A stretch of 64,000 nt of DNA from Bryobacterales bacterium (GTDB lineage Bacteria; Acidobacteriota; Terriglobia; Bryobacterales; Bryobacteraceae), in contig JAIXKK010000086.1 in the NCBI GenBank assembly GCA_026954325.1, forward strand, positions 1 through 64,000. Direction: 5' to 3'. Below the pieces are notes generated by a model. It worked only from the letters and a program-made list of their open reading frames with translations. It was not told the DNA's origin and searched no databases. The translations under genes were made by a program, and so were the position numbers. Each line of letters opens with the position of its first letter. Position 1 is the first letter of the stretch. Of the stretch, positions 1-8,136 are shown piece by piece.

Positions 1-56
1 GGATGATTGTAGCGGGGGTAAGGGGGCGCTGATCTCAATATTTTTCTGCAGACTAC

Positions 57-85
57 TTGACATGTTTACGCTAAGATTTTATACT
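57..85 (+). promoter_or_regulatory. Sigma-70 promoter of the hsp20 gene
   Basis: A TTGACA box (57-62) is followed after exactly 17 bases by TATACT (80-85), so the -35 is a perfect match and the -10 has one mismatch. Transcription would begin near base 92, giving a leader of about 33 nt with the ribosome site AGGAGG-like at 109-115 and the ATG at 125. The promoter excludes the upstream in-frame ATG at 62, which lies inside the -35 box. No CIRCE or heat-shock sigma motif was seen. Confidence 0.75.
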
Positions 86-124
86 GTGGATGTGGAAATG
101 ATTTTTACAGGAGGCCCAATCAAA

Positions 125-568
125 ATGCTCACTCGTTACAACCCCTTCGCCGCTCTCGAAGCCGCTTTCACTCCAGAATCCCGGCTCTTCCAGGATTCCG
201 TCTCCAAATGGCTCGACAGCACCACCTCCGGACGTCCCTGGACTCCCCCAGTCGACATCCTCGAAACCGAAAACGAGTTGATCGTCAAAGCCGACGTGCC
301 GGATATGGAAATGAAAGATATCCAGGTGGAACTCGAAAACGGCACCCTGTCGCTCAAGGGTCAGCGAAAGTTCGAGTCCGAAACCAAGGAAAAGGGCTAT
401 CACCGCATCGAGCGCAACTACGGCTCCTTTGCGCGCTACTTCACGGTGCCTGATACCGTGGACCCGGAAAAGGTGCATGCTGACTACAAGAACGGCGTGC
501 TGACGGTGAGTCTGCCCAAGAAGGAGATCGCCAAGCCGCGGACGGTGAAGGTAGACGTCAGGAACTAA
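125..568 (+). CDS. Hsp20/alpha-crystallin family small heat-shock protein
   Basis: A 147-residue protein of the small heat-shock family, which are ATP-independent cytoplasmic holdases that bind unfolding proteins. The alpha-crystallin domain spans about residues 38-140: it opens with PPVDILETENELIVKADVPD and contains LENGTLSLKGQRK, then ends with the classic strand motif YKNGVLTVSLPKKE. An N-terminal arm of about 37 residues precedes it. The ATG at 125 is chosen over the ATG at 62 because it has a good AGGAGG-like site 8-10 bases upstream and the upstream start falls inside the promoter. The gene is monocistronic, flanked by its own promoter and a strong terminator. Family assignment is secure; which of the paralogous small heat-shock proteins it is cannot be told. 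Confidence 0.95.
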   Translation: MLTRYNPFAALEAAFTPESRLFQDSVSKWLDSTTSGRPWTPPVDILETENELIVKADVPDMEMKDIQVELENGTLSLKGQRKFESETKEKGYHRIERNYGSFARYFTVPDTVDPEKVHADYKNGVLTVSLPKKEIAKPRTVKVDVRN

Positions 569-633
569 AGCGAAAGCGGGCGCGGTCCGCGATGCATTGA
601 GTGGCCCGGGGAATGAAGTACCGGGCATTTTGG

Positions 634-664
634 GGGGCGAATCTGTCACGATTCGCCCCTTTTT
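634..664 (+). terminator. Rho-independent terminator after hsp20
   Basis: A perfect 10-bp stem (GGGGCGAATC at 634-643, GATTCGCCCC at 650-659) with a 6-nt loop is followed by five T residues. It lies 66 bases after the hsp20 stop and just before the convergent SDR stop at 666. No T tract is present for the opposite strand, so it serves the + strand. Confidence 0.88.
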
Positions 665-665
665 C

Positions 666-1433
666 CTATTTCGGAGCCATGCGCAGCGCCCCATCGAGGC
701 GGATCACTTCGCCGTTAAGCATGGTATTCTCGATGATCTCCCGCGCCAGCCGCGCGTACTCCTCCGGGCGTCCCAGCCGCGGCGGAAACGGAACCTGCGC
801 CCCAAGCGAGGCCCGAACCTCCTCGCTGAGGGCGCCGAGCATCGGGGTCTCGAAAATCCCGGGCGCGATGGTCATGACGCGTATCCCGTGGCGCGCCAGA
901 TCGCGGGCGATGGGCAGCGTCATCCCTACCACCCCGCCCTTCGAAGCCGCATAAGCCGCCTGCCCGATCTGCCCGTCAAACGCCGCAATCGATGCCGTGT
1001 TCACGATCACCCCGCGTTCCCCGTTCTCATCCGGAGTATTCAGGTTCATACTCGCCGCCGCCAGGCGGATGGCGTTGAACGTGCCGATCAGGTTCACCCG
1101 CACCACGCGCGCGAAGCGCTCGAGCGCCACCGGACCCTCCTTGCCCAATACCCGCGCCGGATCTCCGATGCCCGCGCAGTTCACCAGGATGTGAATGGCC
1201 CCGAACTTCGCCTTGGCCGCTTCCACCGCGGCCGCCATTTGATCCGGGTCGCTCACGTCCGCCGCCGCCGCAATGGCTCGTTCTCCGATCTCCCCTGCCA
1301 CGCTTCCGGCCGCGGCTTCATTGCGGTCCAGCACCACCACTCTGCCTTGCGCCCCGGCGATCATGCGGGCCGTCGCCGCGCCCAGGCCCGACCCCGCCCC
1401 CGTCACGATAGCGGTCTTGCCTTCAATCTTCAT
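666..1433 (-). CDS. Short-chain dehydrogenase/reductase (type II 3-hydroxyacyl-CoA dehydrogenase-like)
   Basis: A 255-residue classical SDR, NAD(P)-dependent and cytoplasmic. The Rossmann glycine motif TGAGSGLG is at residues 11-18, the NCAG motif at 85-88, and the catalytic Ser148, Tyr161 and Lys165 (YAASK) are all present. D36 at the end of the second strand favours NAD over NADP. The loop with [15 protein letters not shown] and the [11 protein letters not shown]-terminus resemble the 3-hydroxyacyl-CoA dehydrogenase type-2 (HSD17B10/FadB2-like) subgroup, so an acyl-CoA or hydroxy-acid substrate is likely but inferred. It shares one base with the upstream rraA-like gene (TGATG junction), so the two are probably translationally coupled and may act on the same pathway. 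Confidence 0.9.
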   Translation of the reverse strand: MKIEGKTAIVTGAGSGLGAATARMIAGAQGRVVVLDRNEAAAGSVAGEIGERAIAAAADVSDPDQMAAAVEAAKAKFGAIHILVNCAGIGDPARVLGKEGPVALERFARVVRVNLIGTFNAIRLAAASMNLNTPDENGERGVIVNTASIAAFDGQIGQAAYAASKGGVVGMTLPIARDLARHGIRVMTIAPGIFETPMLGALSEEVRASLGAQVPFPPRLGRPEEYARLAREIIENTMLNGEVIRLDGALRMAPK

Positions 1434-2131
1434 CAGAGGATCCCGTATTTCTCGAATGCTTCCCTGGCGGGCATACCCGCTTCAATCTCCTGGCGGACGT
1501 GCTTTTCCCCGCGCGCCTTTTCGAGCGCGGCCGTGAACACCTCTTCTTCCGCCTGCCGGGGAACGACGCAAACGCCGTCACAATCTCCAAACAGAATATC
1601 TCCGGGAGCAATCACGGCCTGGCCCACCTTCACCGAAATCCGGTAGTCCACCACCTTGCCCCGCACACCCTGGTCCTGCGCGTAAGAACCGAAGCAGAAG
1701 ACGGGGAATCGCAGATCGAGAATCCCCTTTATGTCGCGGGTGTAGCCGTTGAGAATGGCCCCCACGGCGCCGCAATGGATCGCCCGCGTCGACATCAACT
1801 CGCCCCACAGCGCATACTCGGGTGAACTCCCCGTGCAGAAATAGATCTCATTCGGCTTCAGGCTGTCGAGCGCATCCATCATCATCCCGAACGGCCTCTT
1901 CGTCACCGGATTACTCGCCTCCGCGACGTTCGTATCGTTGTAGTCAACGCTCAGCACCGGCATGGCGCGCCCGATCGTGACCATATCCCGCGTCAGAGGC
2001 TGGATGCGGGGCGGCAGGAACTGCCTCCGCAATCCAAGCTGATCCATTACGTCGCCCACCACGGCGGCAAACAGCTCATGGCGGGCCAGGCGAAAGAGTT
2101 CGCCGTCGTTGTTCCACAGTTTCGATGGCAT
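1433..2131 (-). CDS. RraA-like / HMG aldolase family protein
   Basis: A 232-residue member of the RraA-like family, which includes 4-hydroxy-4-methyl-2-oxoglutarate/oxaloacetate aldolases and RNase E inhibitor RraA. The signature region [17 protein letters not shown] contains the Arg-Asp pair that binds metal and substrate in the aldolases, and [10 protein letters not shown] near residue 190 is the second conserved block. The protein is longer than RraA of Escherichia coli (about 160 residues), as is common for the aldolase-like members. It heads a two-gene operon with the SDR. Its start lies only 21 bases from the start of a divergent glycosyltransferase, so promoters of the two must overlap. 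The actual substrate is unknown; a role as RNase E regulator is less likely. Confidence 0.85.
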   Translation of the reverse strand: MPSKLWNNDGELFRLARHELFAAVVGDVMDQLGLRRQFLPPRIQPLTRDMVTIGRAMPVLSVDYNDTNVAEASNPVTKRPFGMMMDALDSLKPNEIYFCTGSSPEYALWGELMSTRAIHCGAVGAILNGYTRDIKGILDLRFPVFCFGSYAQDQGVRGKVVDYRISVKVGQAVIAPGDILFGDCDGVCVVPRQAEEEVFTAALEKARGEKHVRQEIEAGMPAREAFEKYGIL

Positions 2132-2152
2132 GATTGCTAAACTCGACTACAC

Positions 2153-3136
2153 ATGAAGGTGGCACTCGACGCCACTCCGCTCACGGTGGCACAAGGAGGA
2201 ATTCGCCGCTACACCGTCGAACTGGCGAAGGCGCTCTCCCGCTCGTTTCCGCAAGACGAATACCTGCTGGTATCCGATCAATCGTATCAGCATCCGGAGT
2301 GCGGCGGGGTGCGCTGCGCGCAAGGCCGCGGGAAGCGCTGGTGGCTCCGCGGATTGCCGCGGTTCCTTGCGCGCGAACACGTGGATGTCTTTCATGGAAC
2401 CGATTTCGCCGTGCCGTACTGGCCGGCGCGCCCCGCGGTCATGACCATCCACGACCTTTCCCCCTGGCGTACCGGCGCTTCCTCGCGCGTGCGCCGCCGC
2501 ACTCCCTGGCTGCTGCGCTTCGGCCTCGCCACCATGGTCATCACTCCCACCGAAGCCGTGCGCCAGGAAGTGATCGAACACTTCCGCCTGCCGCCCGAGG
2601 AAGTTGCCGCCATCCCCCTGGCGGCAGCGGAACTTTTCCGCCCCGTCGATGCGCCGACCCCCAGCCAGCCCTATTTCCTGTTCGCCGGATCGGACAATGC
2701 GCGAAAGAACGCCGCCGTGGCGCGCCAAGCCTGGCAGGAACTGCGCCGGCGCGGTCACGACGCCGCCTTCCGCAGCCTCGGCAGCCTGCCGGAACAGGAC
2801 CTTCCCCTGTTGTTTTCCCAGGCGGCGGCGGTGTTGTACCCTTCGCTTTATGAAGGTTTCGGACTCCCCGTGCTGGAGGCCATGCAGTGCGGAGGAATTG
2901 TGATCGCCTCCCGGGATGCTGCCATCTCTGAAGTGGCCGCCGGCGCGTGCCTGCAGTGTGACGCTCGCGACGCGCGCCAGTGGGCATACGCGATGGAAGC
3001 CGCGTTGACGGATGCGCCCTTGAGGGAGCGGCTCAGATGCCGGGCCATCAACCGCGCGAAGGCCTTTTCCTGGGAGCGCACCGCCGCCTTGACGCGCGCT
3101 GTCTATGCAAAAGCGCTCCGGCGGTTCCATGGCTGA
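2153..3136 (+). CDS. Glycosyltransferase family 4
   Basis: A 327-residue GT-B fold glycosyltransferase. The N-terminal half starts with KVALDATPLTVAQGGIRRY, a donor/acceptor loop typical of GT4, and the C-terminal half carries the EX7E motif in YEGFGLPVLEAMQCG (residues about 235-250), which contacts the nucleotide sugar. It is the first gene of a seven-gene run on the + strand that builds a surface glycan. Its 3' end overlaps the next glycosyltransferase by 8 bases. The sugar and linkage cannot be predicted from sequence. The leader is only 21 bases to the divergent rraA-like start, and no convincing promoter was recognised. Confidence 0.9.
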   Translation: MKVALDATPLTVAQGGIRRYTVELAKALSRSFPQDEYLLVSDQSYQHPECGGVRCAQGRGKRWWLRGLPRFLAREHVDVFHGTDFAVPYWPARPAVMTIHDLSPWRTGASSRVRRRTPWLLRFGLATMVITPTEAVRQEVIEHFRLPPEEVAAIPLAAAELFRPVDAPTPSQPYFLFAGSDNARKNAAVARQAWQELRRRGHDAAFRSLGSLPEQDLPLLFSQAAAVLYPSLYEGFGLPVLEAMQCGGIVIASRDAAISEVAAGACLQCDARDARQWAYAMEAALTDAPLRERLRCRAINRAKAFSWERTAALTRAVYAKALRRFHG

Positions 3137-4310
3137 ACGCGTCCTCTTCGTATCGCCGGAAGCGCCCTATCCGCTCACCGGCGGCGGCGCGCTGCGCACC
3201 GCATCCCTGCTCGAATACTTCGCGCGCCGCTCGAATCTGGACGTGGTCCTGTTTGCCGTGGAAGGCGCAAGTGACCCGGAGGAATTCCTTCCCCCCGGAT
3301 TGATCCGCAATGTCTGCAAACTCCGCCTGCCTTCCCATTCAAAGCATCCGCTGGCGCGGATGACACGGAACATCGCCCGCCTGCTGCGCGGCGTCCCTCC
3401 GCTGCTCGACCGCTTTTCCGGGCAGCAGGCGCCCTTCAGCCGCTGGCTCGAGGGCCGCCGTTACGACGCCGCCATCCTCGAGCATTTCTGGTGCGCCCCC
3501 TATGCCCCGCTCGTGCGGTCCCACGCCTCGAGAGTCTACCTCGATCTTCACAACATTGAATCCGAGTGGCACGCCCGCGCGGCCTCAACCTCCCCCTGGC
3601 CCCTCTCGCTCGGACACCGCGCCTTCGCCCGTTCCAACTCCCGCCTCGAAAGGCGACTGGCGCCGCTCTTTGATGGAATCCTGGTCACCTCCTCTCGCGA
3701 CGCAACTCACTTGCCTTCCCATCCCCGCCTCATCGTCTACCCCAATGCCATTCCACGCCACCCCCTTCCCCAAACCGCGAAGGATTCCTCCCTCGTGTTC
3801 TCCGGCAACCTCGAATACTGTCCTAATCAAGAGGCTGTCCGATTCTTCCACGGACGGGTATGGCCCATGCTCCAGAAGAAATATCCGCATTTGCGGTGGC
3901 GAATCTTAGGCAAAAACCAAAACGCCCTGCCTGCCTCGGTGAAGGCCGATCCCTCGGTTCTCCTCTCCGGGCCCGTCCCGCATGCCGTTCCCGAACTCGC
4001 CAGGTCCCAAATCGCCATTGTTCCCGTACTCGGCGGCAGCGGCACCCGCGTTAAAATACTAGAGGCTTGGGCGGCCGGGCTTCCCGTAGTGTCCACCACC
4101 ATTGGCGCCGAGGGACTGGAGGCTGTTCCCGGGCAACACCTTCTGCTGGCGGATACGCCGGCCGAACTATCCGCGTCCATTTCGGACTTGTTGGAATCGC
4201 CGTGCCGCTGGGCGCGGCTTGGCGCCGCGGGGCGGACTCTATATGAAGGGCATTACACATGGGAAGCAGCGTGGAGAACTCTGGACCGGGAGAATGCCCT
4301 CCTTCCCTAA
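3129..4310 (+). CDS. Glycosyltransferase family 4 (WcaI/GT1-like)
   Basis: A 393-residue GT-B glycosyltransferase. The start at 3129 (MAERVLFVSPEAPYPLTGGG) is preferred to the ATG 24 bases upstream because conserved sequence begins here and the overlap with the preceding gene is then only 8 bases. The C-terminal nucleotide-sugar domain includes GGSGTRVKILEAWAAGLPVVSTTIGAEGL, the usual alpha-phosphate/ribose-binding block. The acceptor domain includes the LDLHNIESEWHARA segment seen in exopolysaccharide glycosyltransferases. It sits inside the polysaccharide cluster and is probably coupled to its neighbours. Donor and acceptor are unknown. Confidence 0.88.
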   Translation: MAERVLFVSPEAPYPLTGGGALRTASLLEYFARRSNLDVVLFAVEGASDPEEFLPPGLIRNVCKLRLPSHSKHPLARMTRNIARLLRGVPPLLDRFSGQQAPFSRWLEGRRYDAAILEHFWCAPYAPLVRSHASRVYLDLHNIESEWHARAASTSPWPLSLGHRAFARSNSRLERRLAPLFDGILVTSSRDATHLPSHPRLIVYPNAIPRHPLPQTAKDSSLVFSGNLEYCPNQEAVRFFHGRVWPMLQKKYPHLRWRILGKNQNALPASVKADPSVLLSGPVPHAVPELARSQIAIVPVLGGSGTRVKILEAWAAGLPVVSTTIGAEGLEAVPGQHLLLADTPAELSASISDLLESPCRWARLGAAGRTLYEGHYTWEAAWRTLDRENALLP

Positions 4311-4332
4311 CGTCTATACTGAAAGGACGCGA

Positions 4333-5484
4333 ATGCGCTTTGCCATTGACGCTCACGCGATTGGGCAGCACTTAACGGGGAATGAGGTCTACATTCGGAA
4401 CCTGCTGCGCTCGTTTTGCGCGCTCGACACCGATGCGGAGTTTGTGGCTTACCTCGCCGGCGCCGACGCCGCGCAACTTGTTCCCGGCGCCGTCGCCACG
4501 AGAATGGTATCGCGAAACCCTTTTCCGCGGCTCGGCTGGCAACTGGCGGCGCATGTGCGCAAAGACCGTCCGCGGCTTTTGCACGTGCAGTATACGGCGC
4601 CGCTCGCCTGCCCCGTCCCGGTGGTGGCGAGCGTCCATGACGTGAGCTTTCTCGAGCATCCGGAATTCTTCTCCGCGGCAAGAGTCTTTCAACTGCGGCG
4701 CACCGTGAAGCGAACGGTGGAATCGGCGGCGCGAATCCTGACTCCAAGCGAATTCTCGCGGCAGTCGATTGAGAAGCACTACCCCGAGGCGCGAGGGAAA
4801 ACAGAAGTTGTCCTGAATGCCGTCTCGCAGAATTTTCGCCCCGTGCATCGCGAGCAGGCGCGGGAGAGGATCCGGACGCTTTTCGGAATTCCGTCCCCGT
4901 TTCTCCTCAACGTAGGAGACTTGCAGCCGCGCAAAAACCAGGTAGGCCTCATTCGCGCCTTCGAGGAAGCGATGCGGGCGTACCCGAAGTTAACGCACCG
5001 CCTGGTGCTGGTGGGCCAGAACAAATGGGACGCTCCCGCCGTGCGCCAGGCAGCGGAGCGGTCCCCTCTCGCCGGCCGCATTCACTTCACCGGCTACGTG
5101 GATGATGACCAGTTGCGCCTTCTCTACAATGCCTGCGACGCATTTCTCTTCCCCTCCTTCTATGAAGGCTTTGGAATTCCCATCCTCGAAGCGATGGCCT
5201 GTGGCTGCGCCGTCGCCTGTTCAAACGCCGCGGCGATGCCGGAGGTGGCCGATGGCGCCGCCATCTTCTTCGACCCGCATTCCATGGGCGACATGGTGCG
5301 CGCCATTCTGGATCTGGTGCTCGATGCGGAGTTGCGGTCGCGCCTCGAGCGGCTTGGACAGAATCGCGCGGCGGCGTTTAGCTGGGACAGAGCGGCCGGC
5401 AAGACATTGGAGGTTTATTACGAAGTGGCTGGAGCCTCGATGCCGGCAGCGGCGCACCGCCGGTCCCTTCGCGCGGCAAGATGA
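4333..5484 (+). CDS. Glycosyltransferase family 4 (mannosyltransferase-like)
   Basis: A 383-residue GT4 enzyme with both Rossmann domains. The N-terminus MRFAIDAHAIGQHLTGNEVYIRNLL matches many GT4 mannosyltransferases; NVGDLQPRKNQVGLIRAF is the inter-domain KN(K/R) block; FYEGFGIPILEAMACGCAV contains EX7E. The ATG at 4333 follows an AAAGGA-type ribosome site; the reading frame is open upstream but lacks conservation there. The stop overlaps the next gene (ATGATGA at 5481). With the two preceding enzymes it gives three sequential GT4 transferases, enough for most of a repeat unit. Mannose as donor is a guess based on general similarity. Confidence 0.88.
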   Translation: MRFAIDAHAIGQHLTGNEVYIRNLLRSFCALDTDAEFVAYLAGADAAQLVPGAVATRMVSRNPFPRLGWQLAAHVRKDRPRLLHVQYTAPLACPVPVVASVHDVSFLEHPEFFSAARVFQLRRTVKRTVESAARILTPSEFSRQSIEKHYPEARGKTEVVLNAVSQNFRPVHREQARERIRTLFGIPSPFLLNVGDLQPRKNQVGLIRAFEEAMRAYPKLTHRLVLVGQNKWDAPAVRQAAERSPLAGRIHFTGYVDDDQLRLLYNACDAFLFPSFYEGFGIPILEAMACGCAVACSNAAAMPEVADGAAIFFDPHSMGDMVRAILDLVLDAELRSRLERLGQNRAAAFSWDRAAGKTLEVYYEVAGASMPAAAHRRSLRAAR

Positions 5485-6155
5485 TGAAGCGGTTTGTGGT
5501 CCTGTTGTTGTTCGGATGGCCGCTTGCGGCGGCCGTTCCCTCGAATGGCGAAGCCCTGCATTACACCATCAGTTGGCCCAGCGGCTTGAGTCTCGGCGAG
5601 GGCGAAATGAAGGTCGCCCGAAATGGGGAGAATTGGAGCTTTGAATTTCAGTTCGAAGCCGCGCTCCCCGGGTTCGCCGTCGCGGACCGGTTCGTCTCCC
5701 TCACGGGGTTGAACCGGTGTTCGGTGCGGTTTGATAAGGACCTGCGCCACGGAGCGAGGAAGTCCCAGGAAAAGATTACGTTCGACGCCTCATCCGGCAA
5801 GGCCACGCGGCAGACCGTGGGGGGCGGCAAGTCGGAGATGGACGTTCCCGCTTGCGCTCACGATGCCCTTTCCTATCTCTTCCACCTGCGGCATGAACTG
5901 GCGCAGGGCCGCATCCCGGCGGCGGAGAACGTTTACTACGGCGCGCCCTATCGCGTCCGGTTGGAGTACAAAGGCTCGCAAAAGATAAAAGTGGGCGAGG
6001 CCATGGAAGACGCCGACCGCGTGCTGGCCTTCGTCAAAGGTCCCTCCTCGGAACTTCAACTCGAGCTTTTCTTCGGCAAGGATGCCGCCCGCACGCCGCT
6101 GGCCGCCAAGGTGCCCGTGGCGGTGGGAACATTTACGGTGGAACTGGTTCGCTAA
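5481..6155 (+). CDS. DUF3108 domain exported protein
   Basis: A 224-residue protein with a clear signal peptide (MKRFVVLLLFGWPLAAA) followed by a single DUF3108-like beta-rich domain: it starts with EALHYTISWPSGLSLGEGEMKV, includes ARKSQEKITFDASSGKA and PACAHDALSYLFHLR, and ends with a strand-rich C-terminus. DUF3108 proteins are periplasmic proteins of unknown function, often near cell-envelope genes, and share a lipocalin/LolA-like shape. Its ATG overlaps the stop of the preceding glycosyltransferase, so it is part of the polysaccharide operon. A role in binding or handling a lipid-linked intermediate in the periplasm is possible but unproven. Confidence 0.8.
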   Translation: MMKRFVVLLLFGWPLAAAVPSNGEALHYTISWPSGLSLGEGEMKVARNGENWSFEFQFEAALPGFAVADRFVSLTGLNRCSVRFDKDLRHGARKSQEKITFDASSGKATRQTVGGGKSEMDVPACAHDALSYLFHLRHELAQGRIPAAENVYYGAPYRVRLEYKGSQKIKVGEAMEDADRVLAFVKGPSSELQLELFFGKDAARTPLAAKVPVAVGTFTVELVR

Positions 6156-6158
6156 CGA

Positions 6159-8135
6159 ATGCGCATTGCTTTTTTCTCCCCAATGCCGCCGGCCAGAAGC
6201 GGAATTGCCGATTACTCCGCCGCGCTCCTCCAGCAATTGCGGGGTCTCGCCGAAATCGAAGTGTTCTCGGAATCCTCGCAGCCGTATCACCCCCGGCGCC
6301 ACGACATCGCCCTCTACCAGGTGGGCAACAACGAGTTTCACATTCACGCCTATGAGACCGCCCTCGCGCATCCCGGAGTGGTGGTGATTCATGAAGCCAA
6401 CCTCCACCATCTCATTTGCGATCTCACCATCCGCCGCCAGAACTGGGATGCGTACGTCGCCGAGGCCGAGTACAACGGCGGCGCCGCCGCCAGGGCCTAC
6501 GCCGAACGCGTGCGCGCGCTCGAAGCCGGGCCGGATTACGAAGGGCTCCCCATGTTACGCCGCCTGCTCGAGCGCTCCCGCGCGGCCATCGTCCACAGCG
6601 AGTGCGTCGCCGCCGGGTTACGCAACGCCGGATTCGATAAGCCCGTTGCCGTGATCCCGCACGGCGCCTGGCTGCCCGATGCCGTCGACCGCATGGGCTA
6701 CCGCCGGCGTCTGGGCCTGGATGAATCGACACCACTCCTGGGCGTCTTCGGATTCCTCAAGCCCTACAAGCGCATCGCCGAATCGCTCCGCGCCTTCCGC
6801 CGCCTGGTGCGCCTGGCGCCGGAAGCTAAAATGATTCTCGTTGGCGAGCCCCATCCCGATTTCGCGCTTGCCTCGCTCATCGAAACTCTCGGCCTCGACG
6901 CCCACGTGAGAGTGCTCGGGTTCACTCCGGCGGAGGATTTCATGGGCTACCTCGGCGCTTGCGATGCCGTCCTCAACCTGCGCTATCCGACCGTGGGCGA
7001 AAGCTCCGGCACGCTGCTCCGCGCGCTCGGCCTCGGCAAGGCCGTGCTGGTTTCCGACGTGGGGTCTTTTCGCGAATATCCGGACGACATTGTGCTCAAG
7101 GTGCCCGTGGACGCCGGCGAAGAGGACCTCATCTTCGAATACCTCAACCTGCTGGTTTCGCGGCCCTCCGCCGCCCGCGAGTTAGGACGCAACGCCCGCC
7201 AATGGGTGGCGCGCGAGTGCAACTGGCCATCGGTTGCCGAACGGTACCTGCGATTTCTGGAGGCCGTGACGAAGGGCGAACCGTATATCCCGCCCGCCGC
7301 AAAGCCCGTGGCTGTTGAAAAGGAGCCGCCCCCGCCGCCCCCCGCTCCCGTCCCGGAAACCTATCTCAAGTCCTGGGCCGTCACGGATAACTCGCAAACC
7401 TACCTCGATATTCACCTCACGCGCCTCCGCCGCACCCTCGAAATCACGCCTCCGGGCACGGCCGAAGACCGTATCCTCGAGATGGGCGCCTACATGCAAA
7501 TCACCCCCGCCCTGCACACCAAACTGGGGTATGGAGAAGTCCGCGGGTGCTATCTGGGGACACCAGGCAGGACGGATCAAAAGCACGCCGTTTCAGCCGG
7601 CGGCGAAACGTTCCACTGCGAAATCGATCTGTTCAATGCCGAGAAAGATGTCTTCCCCTATCCCGATGGCCATTTCTCCACCGTTCTGTGTTGCGAGTTG
7701 ATAGAACACCTGGCCGAGGACCCGATGTTCCTCATGTCGGAAGTGAACCGCGTCCTGAAGCCGGGAGGCCACCTCGTGCTGACCACGCCCAACATCGGCT
7801 CTCTCCACGCCATTTCCGCCATCCTTCAGGGCTATCATCCCGGGTTCTTTCCCGCCTATTTGAAGCCCGCCCCCGAAGGCGTGGAGCCCGAGGCGCGCCA
7901 CAACCGGGAGTATACGCCGAAGGAGATCATGCTCCTGCTTCTCGACGCCGGCTTTGAAGTCACGTTGCTCGAAACCGGGCCCTTCCGCGACGTGCCGCGC
8001 CCGGAAGACCACTGGGTTGAGCATCTGCTCGAGCGCTACCTGTTGCCTCTCGAACTGCGCGGCGACGGCATCTATGCCGCCGGCCGCAAGACAGGCCCGG
8101 TGAAACAGCGCTATCCTTCCTGGCTGTACAGCTAA
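6159..8135 (+). CDS. Bifunctional glycosyltransferase (GT4) - SAM methyltransferase fusion
   Basis: A 658-residue two-domain protein. Residues about 1-370 are a GT-B glycosyltransferase: FSPMPPARSGIADYSAALL at the N-terminus, GVFGFLKPYKRIAESLRAF at the domain junction and GESSGTLLRALGLGKAVLVSD in the nucleotide-sugar site, where the usual first Glu of EX7E is replaced by the ESSG type. A proline-rich linker with six consecutive prolines lies near residues 378-402. Residues about 405-658 form a class I methyltransferase with motif I DRILEMGAYMQ, a post-I acidic region, and LKPGGHLVLTTPN. The glycosyltransferase could add a sugar that the fused domain then methylates, for instance to cap a chain. 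Starts 3 bases after the DUF3108 gene; stop is one base from the GTG of the permease. Confidence 0.87.
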   Translation: MRIAFFSPMPPARSGIADYSAALLQQLRGLAEIEVFSESSQPYHPRRHDIALYQVGNNEFHIHAYETALAHPGVVVIHEANLHHLICDLTIRRQNWDAYVAEAEYNGGAAARAYAERVRALEAGPDYEGLPMLRRLLERSRAAIVHSECVAAGLRNAGFDKPVAVIPHGAWLPDAVDRMGYRRRLGLDESTPLLGVFGFLKPYKRIAESLRAFRRLVRLAPEAKMILVGEPHPDFALASLIETLGLDAHVRVLGFTPAEDFMGYLGACDAVLNLRYPTVGESSGTLLRALGLGKAVLVSDVGSFREYPDDIVLKVPVDAGEEDLIFEYLNLLVSRPSAARELGRNARQWVARECNWPSVAERYLRFLEAVTKGEPYIPPAAKPVAVEKEPPPPPPAPVPETYLKSWAVTDNSQTYLDIHLTRLRRTLEITPPGTAEDRILEMGAYMQITPALHTKLGYGEVRGCYLGTPGRTDQKHAVSAGGETFHCEIDLFNAEKDVFPYPDGHFSTVLCCELIEHLAEDPMFLMSEVNRVLKPGGHLVLTTPNIGSLHAISAILQGYHPGFFPAYLKPAPEGVEPEARHNREYTPKEIMLLLLDAGFEVTLLETGPFRDVPRPEDHWVEHLLERYLLPLELRGDGIYAAGRKTGPVKQRYPSWLYS

Positions 8136-8136
8136 A

